NCBI RefSeq assembly: GCF_000153105.1
Contig: NZ_AANZ01000002.1
Coordinates: forward strand, 1-64,000
Reading direction: 5' to 3'
Source of the DNA: Blastopirellula marina DSM 3645
GTDB taxonomy: Bacteria; Planctomycetota; Planctomycetia; Pirellulales; Pirellulaceae
Length of the DNA stretch: 64,000 nucleotides
Below the pieces are notes generated by a model, which saw only the letters and a list, made by a program, of their open reading frames with translations, was not told the origin of the DNA and did not search any database. Shown here in pieces: positions 16,935 to 25,725 of this stretch. A program made the position numbers and the translations under genes. Positions within the stretch are counted from its first letter, which is position 1. Each line of letters opens with the position of its first letter.

Positions 16935-18998
16935 TTATTCGTCTTCCATTTCGTCGAACGCTTCGTCGCTGCCGTCGTTCAGCGGCTCGTCGTCATCGGG
17001 TTCTCCGTTGGCGCCTGGTCGATTGAGCAATTCCTCGGTTGTCTTTTCAACGATCAAAACGTTGTCGCCAAAGTCCTCGGTTTCGTCGACCAGCTTGCCT
17101 GACGAGTTCAGTTTCATGTCGGCCTCGGCCGTCTTCTTTTGGGCGACCGCCATCAGGTTGTCGTAGACCGATTGTCGATCGCAACCGTTCAACTCGCTGA
17201 CCGCGGTGGCGACTTCTCCCAGATAGCGAAGGAAGATGCTGCGGCGATCGGCCTGCTGTTTGACCAATTGGCGCTTGCGGAGGAACATGCCGAGTTTGCG
17301 TCCGACCGCTTGCAGCCCCAGACGCAGTTCTTTTTGAATCTCGGGATAGCTGGCGACCGCTTCTTTCGATTCGCTGGTGAACGGAACCCAGACGCTCGCC
17401 ATGTGGACCATCAGCGTGACGGGGCCGCTGGGAACGTTGCCGCGGGATTGCGACAGTCCATAGCTGCGCCAGTTCATGCTGGTGATCGACTGCGTGATGG
17501 CGCACCCAGCTTGACTGAACTGCAGCGGAACGCGGTTGGCGTAGCGCAACACGTTCATCGACTGCCCTTCGTTGACGTTGACGTTTTGCATCGCGTCAAA
17601 CAAAGCGTCGATCTCGCGCGGCTTCAACTTGCCGGGGCTCTTCCGCGCGCCCATCTTCGACGCTTTGGTGATCTTGTCGGCCGCGTCGGCGCCCAGCCCG
17701 TTGAAGGTGTTGATTAAAAACTGCCGAACGGTGCGCGCGTCGCTTTCCGACAGCAGTTCTTTCAGCAGTTCCTTGGTGATCTTGGTCGTTTCGACGGCGC
17801 CGCCATAAGCGAGGGCCACTTCGATCAAAAATGGATTTCCCCGATAGACTGACGGCGGCCGCGTCGCAGCGCAATAGAACTCGGCAGGCACCACCTGGTG
17901 CATTCCCTTCAGCAGCAGCTCTTCGCCGATCGGCACAATGCAGTCGGTCGACGGATTGCTGATCTTGGTCGCTTGAATCGAGTGGTAAAGCTTTTCAATG
18001 TCATCACGCGTCAGCTTTTTGCCATGCGTGCGCGTGCCGATCTTCGCTCCTTCGCAAATCTGCTTGGCGATGCCGTTCGAAACGCGCGAGAACGAGTTGG
18101 TCAAAAAACCGGAGATGGTCGTTTCCGGCGTTTCCTTCAGCATCGTGATCAAGCGGCCGACTTCTACGCCGTAGGGATGCGGCTTGATCTCAATCGGTTC
18201 CGGCGGCAATTTGCGGGTCGAACGACTGTAGAGCCGTAGGTTGTTCTCCGGATCCAGATAGTGGATCGTCACATGCGGATTGGCGATCGCCGTTTGTTCT
18301 AGATACTCGTCGACGCTGCCGCGGCCGCGCTGGTACTTCGCTTCCAATTCGATGGTGACGCGCGTGCCGCTGCGCAGTTCCGCCGGCTTTGCGTCCGGCG
18401 TTTTAGGATCGTAGTGAGTGACCCATTCGATGCCGTGATCGGCGATGTACTTGTGCCCTTTTTCGCCGGCGTCGATATCGATGCCGTCCAGGATCTCGGG
18501 ATCGTTGGTCTTGGTGTTGATCCGCAGCTCGTAATAGTGAGCCGGTTTGCGGATCGAGACCTTCGAGACAATCTTGACCGGCTTGCCGGTCGTCAACAGG
18601 CCATACATGCCGGCCGCGCTGATGCCGATCCCTTGCTGACCGCGGCTCATCCGCAGCCGATGAAATTTCGACCCGTACAGCAGCTTGCCGAAGATCAGCG
18701 GGATCTGCTTTTTCATGATCCCTGGACCGTTGTCCTGGATCCCCGCTTTGTAGCGGTTGACTCCGGTCTGTTCGACATGAACCCAGATTTCGGGAACGAT
18801 CCCCGCCTCTTCGCAAGCGTCCAGCGAATTATCGACCGCTTCTTTGATGGTCGTCAGCAGCGCTTTGCGGGGATTATCAAAGCCGAGCAAATGGCGGTTC
18901 TTGGCGAAGAACTCGCTGACCGAAATCTCACGCTGGCTTTTGGCCATCGTTTCGGCCGTTGCTCGGCGTTTGGTTTTGGGAGAGCTAGGGGTGGTCAT
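16935..18998 (-). CDS. top6B: DNA topoisomerase VI subunit B
   Basis: This 687-residue ATPase subunit has a GHKL (Bergerat) fold: Glu53/Asn57 in IKEAVDNSLDACEE, DNGPGI at 89-94 and GQQGIGISAAGMYG at 120-133. An H2TH-like middle and a transducer domain follow. The C-terminus is an acidic tail (PDDDEPLNDGSDEAFDEMED). ATP binding dimerises it and gates strand passage through subunit A. I start at 18998 (MTTPSSPKTKRRA) because it gives a normal family N-terminus and GAGG lies just upstream. An ATG at 19169 would add 57 unconserved residues. Together with top6A this makes a complete heterotetrameric enzyme. Confidence 0.94.
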   Translation of the reverse strand: MTTPSSPKTKRRATAETMAKSQREISVSEFFAKNRHLLGFDNPRKALLTTIKEAVDNSLDACEEAGIVPEIWVHVEQTGVNRYKAGIQDNGPGIMKKQIPLIFGKLLYGSKFHRLRMSRGQQGIGISAAGMYGLLTTGKPVKIVSKVSIRKPAHYYELRINTKTNDPEILDGIDIDAGEKGHKYIADHGIEWVTHYDPKTPDAKPAELRSGTRVTIELEAKYQRGRGSVDEYLEQTAIANPHVTIHYLDPENNLRLYSRSTRKLPPEPIEIKPHPYGVEVGRLITMLKETPETTISGFLTNSFSRVSNGIAKQICEGAKIGTRTHGKKLTRDDIEKLYHSIQATKISNPSTDCIVPIGEELLLKGMHQVVPAEFYCAATRPPSVYRGNPFLIEVALAYGGAVETTKITKELLKELLSESDARTVRQFLINTFNGLGADAADKITKASKMGARKSPGKLKPREIDALFDAMQNVNVNEGQSMNVLRYANRVPLQFSQAGCAITQSITSMNWRSYGLSQSRGNVPSGPVTLMVHMASVWVPFTSESKEAVASYPEIQKELRLGLQAVGRKLGMFLRKRQLVKQQADRRSIFLRYLGEVATAVSELNGCDRQSVYDNLMAVAQKKTAEADMKLNSSGKLVDETEDFGDNVLIVEKTTEELLNRPGANGEPDDDEPLNDGSDEAFDEMEDE

Positions 18999-19491
18999 TT
19001 CCGCCTCAATCGTCGACAAAACGGGCGTTCCTTTCAGGCTGGCAGCGTCAGATCCGTGACATGCTTGGGAAGAGAATGTGTTTCGACAAACATCGGCGCG
19101 AAAGCTTCCAAACTTCCGTCTGCGGCGTAATTTCGTCGACGGGCAGCCGAGTCGCAACCCCCCAAGCAATTGGGGCAGGGGGCCAGCGCACCTGCCTACC
19201 GGCCGGCGAAGGCGCTAGCCAAGACAAGCTGCCGATTGTAGTAAACTTTGCCGATTGCAACGACGGCACAACCCGCGAGTTTACGGAAAAGACGGCAGTA
19301 TCGTCACACTAGGGGCATTTGGCACAATCAGGTGAGAAACATTCACGCGCCGCCTGCGGAGTTCCGAATAACGTTTCCAGCAGTCGAATCTTTGCGCGAC
19401 AGCCAACTTGGGGCGAACGCGCGATACCCAACCGAACACTCAATTACTGCTCGACGGCGGCCCGACATGCCGCATGCCGAAGGAGACGACG
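18999..19491. other. Long divergent intergenic region
   Basis: This 493-base stretch separates top6B (minus) from a small exported-protein gene (plus). GGCAGG and CCTGCC around 19175-19197 form an inverted repeat. No credible coding sequence or strong promoter was found by eye, although both flanking genes must have promoters here. Confidence 0.4.
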
Positions 19492-19830
19492 ATGCAAACT
19501 TTCGCCATCCGTGCGCTGTTCTGCGGATTTGTTTTGGCCGCTGGCCTGACCGCCGTATCAACCGCGTCGGCCCAACAGCCGTTTACGCAGTACTACGTCG
19601 CTGACCAACAGACCGGCGTCCACGCCGAGATGTACGTCGCGCCGTTCCCGACGCCGCCGCTGGTCGGTCATACGTCGATCACGTATCCGCCGCTGGCGCC
19701 GCACGAGTTTTTGTACCCGCATACGCGACGTTACTACCAAACTTACAACGGCGGCCGCGGCTGGAATCGGACGACCGTGAAATGGTACGGGGGTCACAAC
19801 TGGCTCTCGCCGGCGAATCCGTTGTTCTAA
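19492..19830 (+). CDS. Small secreted protein, unknown function
   Basis: This 112-residue product has a clear Sec signal peptide (MQTFAIRALFCGFVLAAGLT..., cleavage expected after SAQ near residue 26). The mature part is rich in tyrosine, proline and histidine (QQPFTQYYVADQQ, YPHTRRYYQTYNGGRGWNR), without a recognised domain. The start at 19492 has AAGGAG 6 bases upstream; in-frame ATGs at 19408 and 19474 are less suitable. It is 44 bases before another small secreted Tyr/Pro-rich protein, with which it probably forms an operon ended by the terminator at 20409. Confidence 0.75.
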   Translation: MQTFAIRALFCGFVLAAGLTAVSTASAQQPFTQYYVADQQTGVHAEMYVAPFPTPPLVGHTSITYPPLAPHEFLYPHTRRYYQTYNGGRGWNRTTVKWYGGHNWLSPANPLF

Positions 19831-19874
19831 GTCGGCCAGACGACCACGCAAGTTCTACGCAAGGATCCCTAGCG

Positions 19875-20387
19875 ATGACCCGTAACCTGATTTTCGCCGC
19901 ATTGGTCGGCATTGCGGCTTCGGCCGCGACCGCCGGCGGCGTCCAAGCCGGCTGGCCTGTCTCCTACAACGGCGCCGCCGTGATCGCCGCTGAGAATGCG
20001 CAGACCTATCCGTGGCACGGGGGCTATTATTATGAGAACTGGCACACGCCGATGGCGTTGGTCGTGCCGCCGACCGCTTCGCTGCAAACCAACTACAGCT
20101 GGGGCGTTCCGTCCAGCCGCGTGACGCCGATCAACCATCAGTTCACGCCGGTCAATCCCGGACCGGTGGGCGATGTGTCACAGCTGAGCCCGACCCCGTA
20201 CTGGCCCAGCAACACCTACCAGTTCGGCGTGTACTACGTTCGCGGACCCTGGCAGCATCGCGAGCCGAATCCCTACAGCTCGATGCATCACCACCACGGC
20301 GGCGGTGGCGGCAGCCGACTATTCCATCGCGGCGGCGCCGGCTGCGGCAATGGAAATTGCAACGGCAATTGCCCTACCTGCCGCTAA
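19875..20387 (+). CDS. Secreted Gly/Tyr-rich protein with Cys-rich tail
   Basis: This 170-residue protein has a signal peptide (MTRNLIFAALVGIAASAATA). The mature region is rich in Tyr, Trp, Pro and Asn, then has a Gly-His stretch (MHHHHGGGGGSRLFHRGG) and a cysteine tail CGNGNCNGNCPTC. The tail and His-rich run suggest metal binding or disulfide cross-linking at the cell surface, which is speculative. The start at 19875 is supported by AAGGA 10 bases upstream. It shares composition and motifs with the preceding gene (both keep YNG and short YxxP segments) and is followed directly by a terminator. Confidence 0.78.
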   Translation: MTRNLIFAALVGIAASAATAGGVQAGWPVSYNGAAVIAAENAQTYPWHGGYYYENWHTPMALVVPPTASLQTNYSWGVPSSRVTPINHQFTPVNPGPVGDVSQLSPTPYWPSNTYQFGVYYVRGPWQHREPNPYSSMHHHHGGGGGSRLFHRGGAGCGNGNCNGNCPTCR

Positions 20388-20408
20388 GACCAATCAACGT
20401 TTTCCTAA

Positions 20409-20440
20409 GAAAAAGGGGAGCCGCAAGGTTCCCCTTTTTT
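20409..20440 (+). terminator. Rho-independent terminator
   Basis: AAGGGGA and TCCCCTT arms around a GCCGCAAGGT loop are followed by a run of six T. It ends the two-gene secreted-protein unit. Confidence 0.85.
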
Positions 20441-20557
20441 GATGCGCGAAACGGACTCGCGCGAAACCGCCGCAACTTGACCTTGACCAAGCGCCCGATC
20501 CCATCGATTATCCCTCGCCCTCAATTCTCACCGATCCTCACTCACCGAGCAGGTCAG

Positions 20558-20773
20558 ATGATGCGTATTCGCCCCCTCGCGCTGCTGTTCCTCACGGGAG
20601 GTCTGACCGTGGTTACGACTGGATGTTTGAGTCTCAGTCTGGGAGGGAAAACCTGCACCGGGACGAGTCCTGAAACCCAAAGCCGGCTCACGGCGCTCGA
20701 ACAGCGCGTCAGCCAGCTAGAGCAGATGCTGCCGCCGCCGATCGAGGTCTATTCGCCAGCGGCGTCTCCGTAA
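20558..20773 (+). CDS. Small lipoprotein with a coiled-coil segment
   Basis: This 71-residue product has a lipoprotein signal peptide (MMRIRPLALLFLTGGLTVVT followed by TGC, Cys23) and a short mature chain. TQSRLTALEQRVSQLEQML has a heptad pattern, then the chain ends in a proline-rich tail. The coiled coil suggests an oligomeric envelope anchor similar in concept to Lpp, without proof of homology. The start may be 20558 or the next codon at 20561; AGCAGG lies just upstream. It lies between a terminator and a convergent hairpin, so it is probably monocistronic. Confidence 0.65.
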   Translation: MMRIRPLALLFLTGGLTVVTTGCLSLSLGGKTCTGTSPETQSRLTALEQRVSQLEQMLPPPIEVYSPAASP

Positions 20774-20793
20774 GCAGAGCCCCCCTGCAGAAC

Positions 20794-20808
20794 GCCGCAT
20801 ATTGCGGC
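20794..20808. terminator. Hairpin between convergent lipoprotein and der genes
   Basis: GCCGCA-TAT-TGCGGC, a perfect 6-bp palindrome, touches the der stop codon and lies 20 bases after the lipoprotein stop. There is no T-run; it may be a bidirectional transcript-end structure. Confidence 0.35.
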
Positions 20809-22229
20809 TATTCGTCTTTGGATTCGTTCAGCAAGTCGCTAACTGCGGCATTGCCCGAGTCTGAATCTTGCGGCTCTTCGGTGTCGCCGGACTGGGCGTC
20901 TCCTTTGAAGTCGGCTTCTTGGCGTCGATGCAGATAGAGCTTGATCGGCACCTCGCTAAAGCTGACATGATCGCGGATCATCGACAGTAGATAACGACGA
21001 TAGCCGTCGCTAAACGCTTTAGGCGAGTTGCATTTGAGGACGATCGTCGGCGGCTGAGCGCCGATCTGCGTGGCGAAATAGATTTTGGGACGGCGCAGTT
21101 TGTACAGCGGCGGCGGCGTCTTCTCGATCGCAAACCGCACGATGCGGTTGAGTTCGCCGGTCGTGATCCGCTCGAGGGATTGCTTGAACAACATCTGGGC
21201 GTGGTTCAGCAGCGCTTTCACATTTTTGCCGGTCTGCCCTGTGATAAACGCGACCGGCGCGTAGGGGATGTTCCGGAAAGTGTCATGCAGATAGGTCGCC
21301 CAGCGATCGGTCGGCATCTTGTCGTGGTAGAGATCCCACTTGTTGACGACAAACACGACCGGCTTGTAGTTCTCGGCGATGTAGGCGATCAGTTGTTTGT
21401 CAACTTTGCTGATTTGCTGCGACGCGTCGAAGAACATCAGCACGACGTCGGCCCGGCGAATACTTCGTTCGGCGCGATGCGTGCTGTAAAAGTCGACGTC
21501 GGTCTTGACGCTAACGCGGCGGCGCAAGCCAGGCGTATCGATCGCGGTGAACGACTTTCCGTCGAGTTCAAAGCGAATATCGACGCTGTCGCGCGTCGTG
21601 CCGGCGACTTCGCTGACGATCATTCGCTCGGCGCGAGCCAACGTGTTGACGAAGGTGCTCTTGCCGACGTTCCGCCGGCCAACGACCGCGATTTTCATCT
21701 CGGGCTCGCCGGTCTGCTCTCCTTCTTCGGCGTCCGGCAGTCGATCGGCGATGACGTTCAGCAGGTCATCTTTGTTCCGATTTTGCAGCGTGCTGACCGG
21801 CACCAACTTGCCGCGTCCCAGTTGATAAAACTGGTCGGCGTCGTGGTCCATGTGCTGCTCGTCGGTCTTGTTGGCGACCAGCACGATCGGCTTGTTGACG
21901 TGGCGCAGACGGCGGGCCACCTCTTGATCGAGCGGCAGAATCCCCTCGCGGGTATCGACGACAAACAAGATCAGATCGGCGGAATCGATCGCGATTGCGA
22001 TCTGCTGCTCGATTTCGTCAGTCAGATCATCGACATCATTGACGCCGATCCCGCCGGTATCGACGATCTCAAAATAGCGCTCGCGCCACTGCATCAGATA
22101 GGTCATGCGGTCGCGGGTCACCCCGGCCACATTGTCAACGATCGCCAAACGACGGCCGGCAAGCCAATTGAACAGGCTCGATTTGCCCACATTGGGACGA
22201 CCGACGATAACGATTTGCGGCAAACTCAT
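20808..22229 (-). CDS. der: Ribosome biogenesis GTPase Der (EngA)
   Basis: This 473-residue protein carries two tandem GTPase domains and a C-terminal KH-like domain, the defining layout of Der, which acts in 50S subunit assembly. The first domain has GRPNVGKSSLFN (G1) and NKTDE (G4). The second has GRRNVGKSTFVN, DTPGLRRR (G3) and NKWDLY (G4). The KH-like domain contains YFATQIGAQPPTIVLKCNSP. A non-conserved acidic tail follows. The start at 22229 (MSLPQIVIVGRPNVGKSS) fits the family. Confidence 0.96.
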   Translation of the reverse strand: MSLPQIVIVGRPNVGKSSLFNWLAGRRLAIVDNVAGVTRDRMTYLMQWRERYFEIVDTGGIGVNDVDDLTDEIEQQIAIAIDSADLILFVVDTREGILPLDQEVARRLRHVNKPIVLVANKTDEQHMDHDADQFYQLGRGKLVPVSTLQNRNKDDLLNVIADRLPDAEEGEQTGEPEMKIAVVGRRNVGKSTFVNTLARAERMIVSEVAGTTRDSVDIRFELDGKSFTAIDTPGLRRRVSVKTDVDFYSTHRAERSIRRADVVLMFFDASQQISKVDKQLIAYIAENYKPVVFVVNKWDLYHDKMPTDRWATYLHDTFRNIPYAPVAFITGQTGKNVKALLNHAQMLFKQSLERITTGELNRIVRFAIEKTPPPLYKLRRPKIYFATQIGAQPPTIVLKCNSPKAFSDGYRRYLLSMIRDHVSFSEVPIKLYLHRRQEADFKGDAQSGDTEEPQDSDSGNAAVSDLLNESKDE

Positions 22230-22537
22230 GATTTCTACGATTCAAATTGCTAGCGGCGCCGGTCTGTCGCTGGACCAAAATAGCATTTCGATCGACAACG
22301 TGCCCCCCGACCAGAAGCAGCGGCCAAGTAAACTCCCAGTGTAGACGATCATGCCCTGGAAATCAGCGCGCCAAACGCTTGCCAATCCTGAATCCGGCGT
22401 TCTGCGGCTATTGTTGCAGGCGCCCAGCCGGCAAAAGCCCCCAATCAGCCCAAAATCCCCCACTTTGCGGCGGCGGGAAGGCGAGTTAGAGCGGAAAGTG
22501 GAGCAGAGTGCGTGGACCGTCGCTCGGAGACCGAATC

Positions 22538-22596
22538 TTGAAGTTGCGTTATTTCTCCTGGTTGGCCGCGATCAGAGCGGCGCAGCCGTAAGAAGC
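22538..22596 (+). repeat. Copy of the dispersed TTGAAGTTGCG element
   Basis: TTGAAGTTGCG, then TGGTTGGCCGCGAT, then GCGGCGCAGCCGTAAG occur in the same order as in the reverse complement of 54190-54258. Here 6 bases replace the palindromic insert between the last two blocks. This shows a dispersed element with conserved blocks; the copy here seems to lack the distal end. Confidence 0.7.
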
Positions 22597-22748
22597 TTTG
22601 CCGCCAAGCAGGCAGATCGCGGCAGCTTTGCAACGCCAAATGGCGAAACAAACCTCCGATTGGGGGCCGACTTCGGCATGATGCTTCAAAAAACGTGCAT
22701 GAGATCCCGGTAAGACGAACCGCGTTTGGCTGGGCGATCTTCGCAAGT

Positions 22749-22782
22749 CGACTCGATCGCCCTACGACGGGCAATCGAGTCG
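22749..22782 (-). terminator. Long hairpin after the first pentapeptide gene
   Basis: CGACTCGAT and ATCGAGTCG (9 bp) enclose GCCC/GGGC (4 bp) with a TACGAC loop and single-base C/A mismatch. It lies 23 bases downstream of the minus-strand stop at 22806. No T-run follows on that strand, so it may be a Rho-dependent end or a REP-like element. Confidence 0.5.
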
Positions 22783-22805
22783 TTCGATGTCTTCAGTGGC
22801 TGAGC

Positions 22806-23432
22806 CTACGCCCAGACTTTCCACCAAGGTCGTTTCGCCCGCGCGATTGGTTGGAATTTTTTGTGCTTCGCACACGCGTTTTTGGCGCGTTCGATCAGCG
22901 TCCCTTCCATATTGGCGTCATGCATATCGGCGTCGGTGAAATCAGCGTCATCAATCTTGGCGCCGCTGAGGTTCGCACCATTAAGGATTGCGCCGCGAAC
23001 ATCCGCGCGGGTCAGATTGGCCGCTGACAGGTCGCACCGCAAATCGCACATGCTCAAATCGGCTTCGACAAGTCGGGCCGACGCGAGATTGCAATTTTCC
23101 ATCTTGGCGTAGCGCATGTTGGCGCCGGTCATATTGGCGCCGGTAAACAAGGATCGATAGAGTAATGCGTCCGTGAATCGCGATTTCTGCAAATTGGCGC
23201 CGGTAAAGTCAGCGTCTTGCGCCGACGCGCCGATAAACGAAGCTCCTTCGAGATCCGAGCCGGCGAAGTTGCAACCGTTGAGATTATCACTGTCAAAGAC
23301 GCAATCACGAAGCACGCGATTCGAGAGATCCGCCCCTTTCAGGTTTTTGCCAATCAGTTTTTGCCCCTGAAGGCATTCGGCGTCCATCTCCAGGAGAATG
23401 TCGCCGGATTCCCGATGTTTAATTTGAATCAT
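22806..23432 (-). CDS. Pentapeptide-repeat protein A
   Basis: This 208-residue protein is built of A(D/N)LxX pentapeptide repeats from about residue 30 to 185 (for example LKGADLSNRVL, ANLQKSRFTDALL, ANLTRADVRGAILNGANLSG). These should fold as a right-handed quadrilateral beta-helix. The N-terminus (MIQIKHRESGDILLEMDAEC) and the C-terminal PWWKVW motif are shared with the neighbour at 23895-24569. No signal peptide is present. Some pentapeptide proteins mimic DNA and protect gyrase, but no feature here proves that. The start at 23432 is chosen by alignment with the paralogue; the RBS is weak. Confidence 0.85.
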   Translation of the reverse strand: MIQIKHRESGDILLEMDAECLQGQKLIGKNLKGADLSNRVLRDCVFDSDNLNGCNFAGSDLEGASFIGASAQDADFTGANLQKSRFTDALLYRSLFTGANMTGANMRYAKMENCNLASARLVEADLSMCDLRCDLSAANLTRADVRGAILNGANLSGAKIDDADFTDADMHDANMEGTLIERAKNACAKHKKFQPIARAKRPWWKVWA

Positions 23433-23894
23433 AATTAGCTCGTTGCCCGCTTTTATGAGAGATAAGAGATTCGACAACCGCGCTATCCTAAGACCAAACC
23501 CCGCCCGAGAAATCAAGTATCGCTTTGAAAATACGATATTGATTTCCCGCAGCGACGCTTCACCGGCGAATGAACACGCCAGCAGTCGGTCAGCGGAAAA
23601 CGTTACGCGATCGTGCCTGCTAATCTGCGCCTACTTCTCTATTGCGCTCATCTCTATATGCGCCATGGTCTGGATCGCCCATTCCTTGGCGTCTCTATCC
23701 CTGGTCGATATCGAAGCGGCTGCGCCAAAGTTGCGCCGGCGAGCCGTTCTCAAGCAATTGCATGCGGGTAAAAGAACGGACCAGTTACCTATGATTCTAG
23801 AAAACTGGAAGCTACACCCCAAGAGAAAAATTGCAACTTTATGGATGCGTATTACATAAGATACAAACTAATAGCACGCGATCGGGTGGATGCT
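23433..23894. other. Gap between the two pentapeptide genes
   Basis: These 462 bases show no supported gene, RNA or clear promoter. One plus-strand frame contains a hydrophobic stretch but lacks an RBS and is discussed under rejected items. Confidence 0.4.
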
Positions 23895-24569
23895 TTACTT
23901 CCAAACTTTCCACCAGGGGCCCTTCGCTTTGGTGGGTCGACTCTGCAGTTTCGGCGATGCTCCTTCCAGTAACGTTCCTTTAATGACCGCGCCAGTAAGC
24001 TTCGCGCCCACGAGTTTAGCGCCGTCAAGGTTCGCACTAGTAAGATCAGCGCCCATCAGAATCGCTCCCTCCAATTGTGCATTACGCAAACTGGTCCGCC
24101 GTAATCCAGCGCCGGTTAGATCCGAAGAGCGCAGGTCGCAGCGGTTCAGCTTGGCGGAGGAGAAGTCGCCGCGCAGCGTCGCCATACTAAGATCGCTGTC
24201 GGACATCAGCGCCGCGTTCAGCTTGGCCGCCGTCAGATCAGCGTAACGGAACGAACTGCCGGATAGCGTCGCTTCGACAAACGAGGCGCGTTGCGCCTGT
24301 GCGTTCGAAAAATCGGCGCCTTGTCCGGCGCAGCCATCCAGAATCGCATCGGCCAGGCTGGCGTTCTGCAAACTGGCTTCGTCCAGTCGCGCGCCGCGCA
24401 GGTCGGCATGACGCAAATCGGCGATATCGAGGATCGCCCCACGCAAATCAGCGCCGGCGAGATCAGCGTAAGCCAGCGCCTTGCTAGAAAGGTTCGCGCC
24501 GCGGAGCGTATCCGCCGCCAACCGATGCAGCGGCTCGCCAGTTTCGCGATGTCGAATTTCGATGGGCAT
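23895..24569 (-). CDS. Pentapeptide-repeat protein B
   Basis: This 224-residue paralogue of the gene at 22806-23432 has the same order: N-terminal MPIEIRHRETGEPLHRLAAD, a long run of A(D/N)LxX repeats (residues about 25-205) and a C-terminal GPWWKVWK. The conserved N-terminal segment and tryptophan-rich tail outside the repeats show a shared family rather than independent repeat proteins. It is probably a soluble beta-helix. The intervening 462 bases suggest separate transcription units. The function is unknown. Confidence 0.87.
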   Translation of the reverse strand: MPIEIRHRETGEPLHRLAADTLRGANLSSKALAYADLAGADLRGAILDIADLRHADLRGARLDEASLQNASLADAILDGCAGQGADFSNAQAQRASFVEATLSGSSFRYADLTAAKLNAALMSDSDLSMATLRGDFSSAKLNRCDLRSSDLTGAGLRRTSLRNAQLEGAILMGADLTSANLDGAKLVGAKLTGAVIKGTLLEGASPKLQSRPTKAKGPWWKVWK

Positions 24570-24851
24570 AGCTCAACCGCGCCTAAGTGACAAAACGAGG
24601 CCAAATCGATCTCCCCTTGCGGGACGAAATAGGCGAAAAGAGAGCCTGGGCGCATGCCGTCGGCGAATGTTCGCAAAGTTCCAGCCCGCGAAAATTCAGC
24701 CCCGCCAGCCCCTGTCCTGCTACCGCAAAGGTTGGGCAAACCCGAATATAGAGAGAGCCCTGATGACTCCCTAGGGTTTCTGCTTTAGTTTTTGATGAAG
24801 ATTCCGCGTCTATTTCGCGCTCCCACCAGACACCGCAGGAAGAAATTCAAG

Positions 24852-25658
24852 ATGAAATTCAAGGTCGATATCGACGTCTACCGCGGGCCGCTCGACCTGC
24901 TGCTGTATCTGGTGCGCAAACATGAGATCGATATCCGCGACATCCCAATCGCGATGGTCACCGAGCAATATGTCATCTATCTCGACATCTTGCAGCATCT
25001 AGACGTCGACGCGGCCGCCGACTTTTTGGAGATGGCCAGCACGCTGGTCGAGATCAAATCGAAGCTGCTGTTGCCTGGGGTCGACGCGGACGAAGAACTG
25101 ATTGAAGATCCGCGCGAACAACTGGTCGAACGCCTGCTGGAATACAAACGATTTAAAGACGCCGCCGGCCTGCTGGATGATCAAGGTCGCGCCTGGAACC
25201 GCCGTTTTGCGCGCCTTTCCGACGATCTGCCGCCGCGGCGAATTGACCCAGCTCAACAGCCGATCCATGAGGTCGAGTTGTGGGACCTGGTCAGCGCGCT
25301 GTCGCGCATCGTGCGCGACAACAAAATTGTACAGCCGACCAGCATCGTCTATGACGACACTCCGATCCGCGTCTATATGGAACGCATCCATCAGCGGATT
25401 GTCACCGAAGATAACGTCTCGTTCACTTCGATGTTCGAAGGCCAGGTTCACAAGATCGTCATCATCGGCCTCTTCTTAGCAGTGCTGGAGCTTGTGCGAC
25501 ACTGCGGCGTCATCGCCCAACAACCAGAGCCGCACGGCGAAATCTATCTCACCGCCGGCCCGCACTTCTCGACCGAATTTACGTTGACCGAAGTCGACGA
25601 TTATTCGGCGGCGCCGGCGGCCGACGAAGCAAGCGAGCAGCCGCCCGCAGAGTCGTAG
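24852..25658 (+). CDS. scpA: Segregation and condensation protein A
   Basis: This 268-residue kleisin bridges SMC heads in the bacterial condensin. MKFKVDIDVYRGPLDLLLYLVRKHEIDI is the highly conserved ScpA N-terminus, and the middle contains FLEMASTLVEIKSKLLLP. The C-terminal winged helix ends near VLELVRHCGVIAQQPEPHGEI. The start is placed at 24852 because AGGAAG lies 9 bases upstream; the ATG at 24792 would add 20 basic residues. No scpB is adjacent. A short acidic, alanine-rich tail follows the conserved part. Confidence 0.93.
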   Translation: MKFKVDIDVYRGPLDLLLYLVRKHEIDIRDIPIAMVTEQYVIYLDILQHLDVDAAADFLEMASTLVEIKSKLLLPGVDADEELIEDPREQLVERLLEYKRFKDAAGLLDDQGRAWNRRFARLSDDLPPRRIDPAQQPIHEVELWDLVSALSRIVRDNKIVQPTSIVYDDTPIRVYMERIHQRIVTEDNVSFTSMFEGQVHKIVIIGLFLAVLELVRHCGVIAQQPEPHGEIYLTAGPHFSTEFTLTEVDDYSAAPAADEASEQPPAES

Positions 25659-25725
25659 CGCCGTAGCATACGCATCACGCGACATGCGCCAGCCGAATTG
25701 TCATGCGTTGAACGCGTGGACGGCG

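Larger units (their letters stand above)
22230..22805. other. 576-base gap between der and a pentapeptide gene
   Basis: No credible gene is present. It holds the repeat copy at 22538-22596 and the long hairpin at 22749-22782, both listed separately. Short open frames here have no RBS or recognisable composition. Confidence 0.5.

Noticed and set aside
21180-22253. Plus-strand frame of 357 codons antisense to der
   Set aside because: Shadow of der, which has both GTPase motif sets; the antisense translation has no domain.
23443-23859. Plus-strand frame of 138 codons between the pentapeptide genes with a hydrophobic stretch
   Set aside because: No RBS, no conserved features, and it begins over the start of the neighbouring gene; the hydrophobic run alone is not enough.
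22806-24569. Short direct repeats that might suggest a CRISPR array
   Set aside because: The repetition is the coding pattern of pentapeptide repeats, with variable spacing and no uniform repeat-spacer units.
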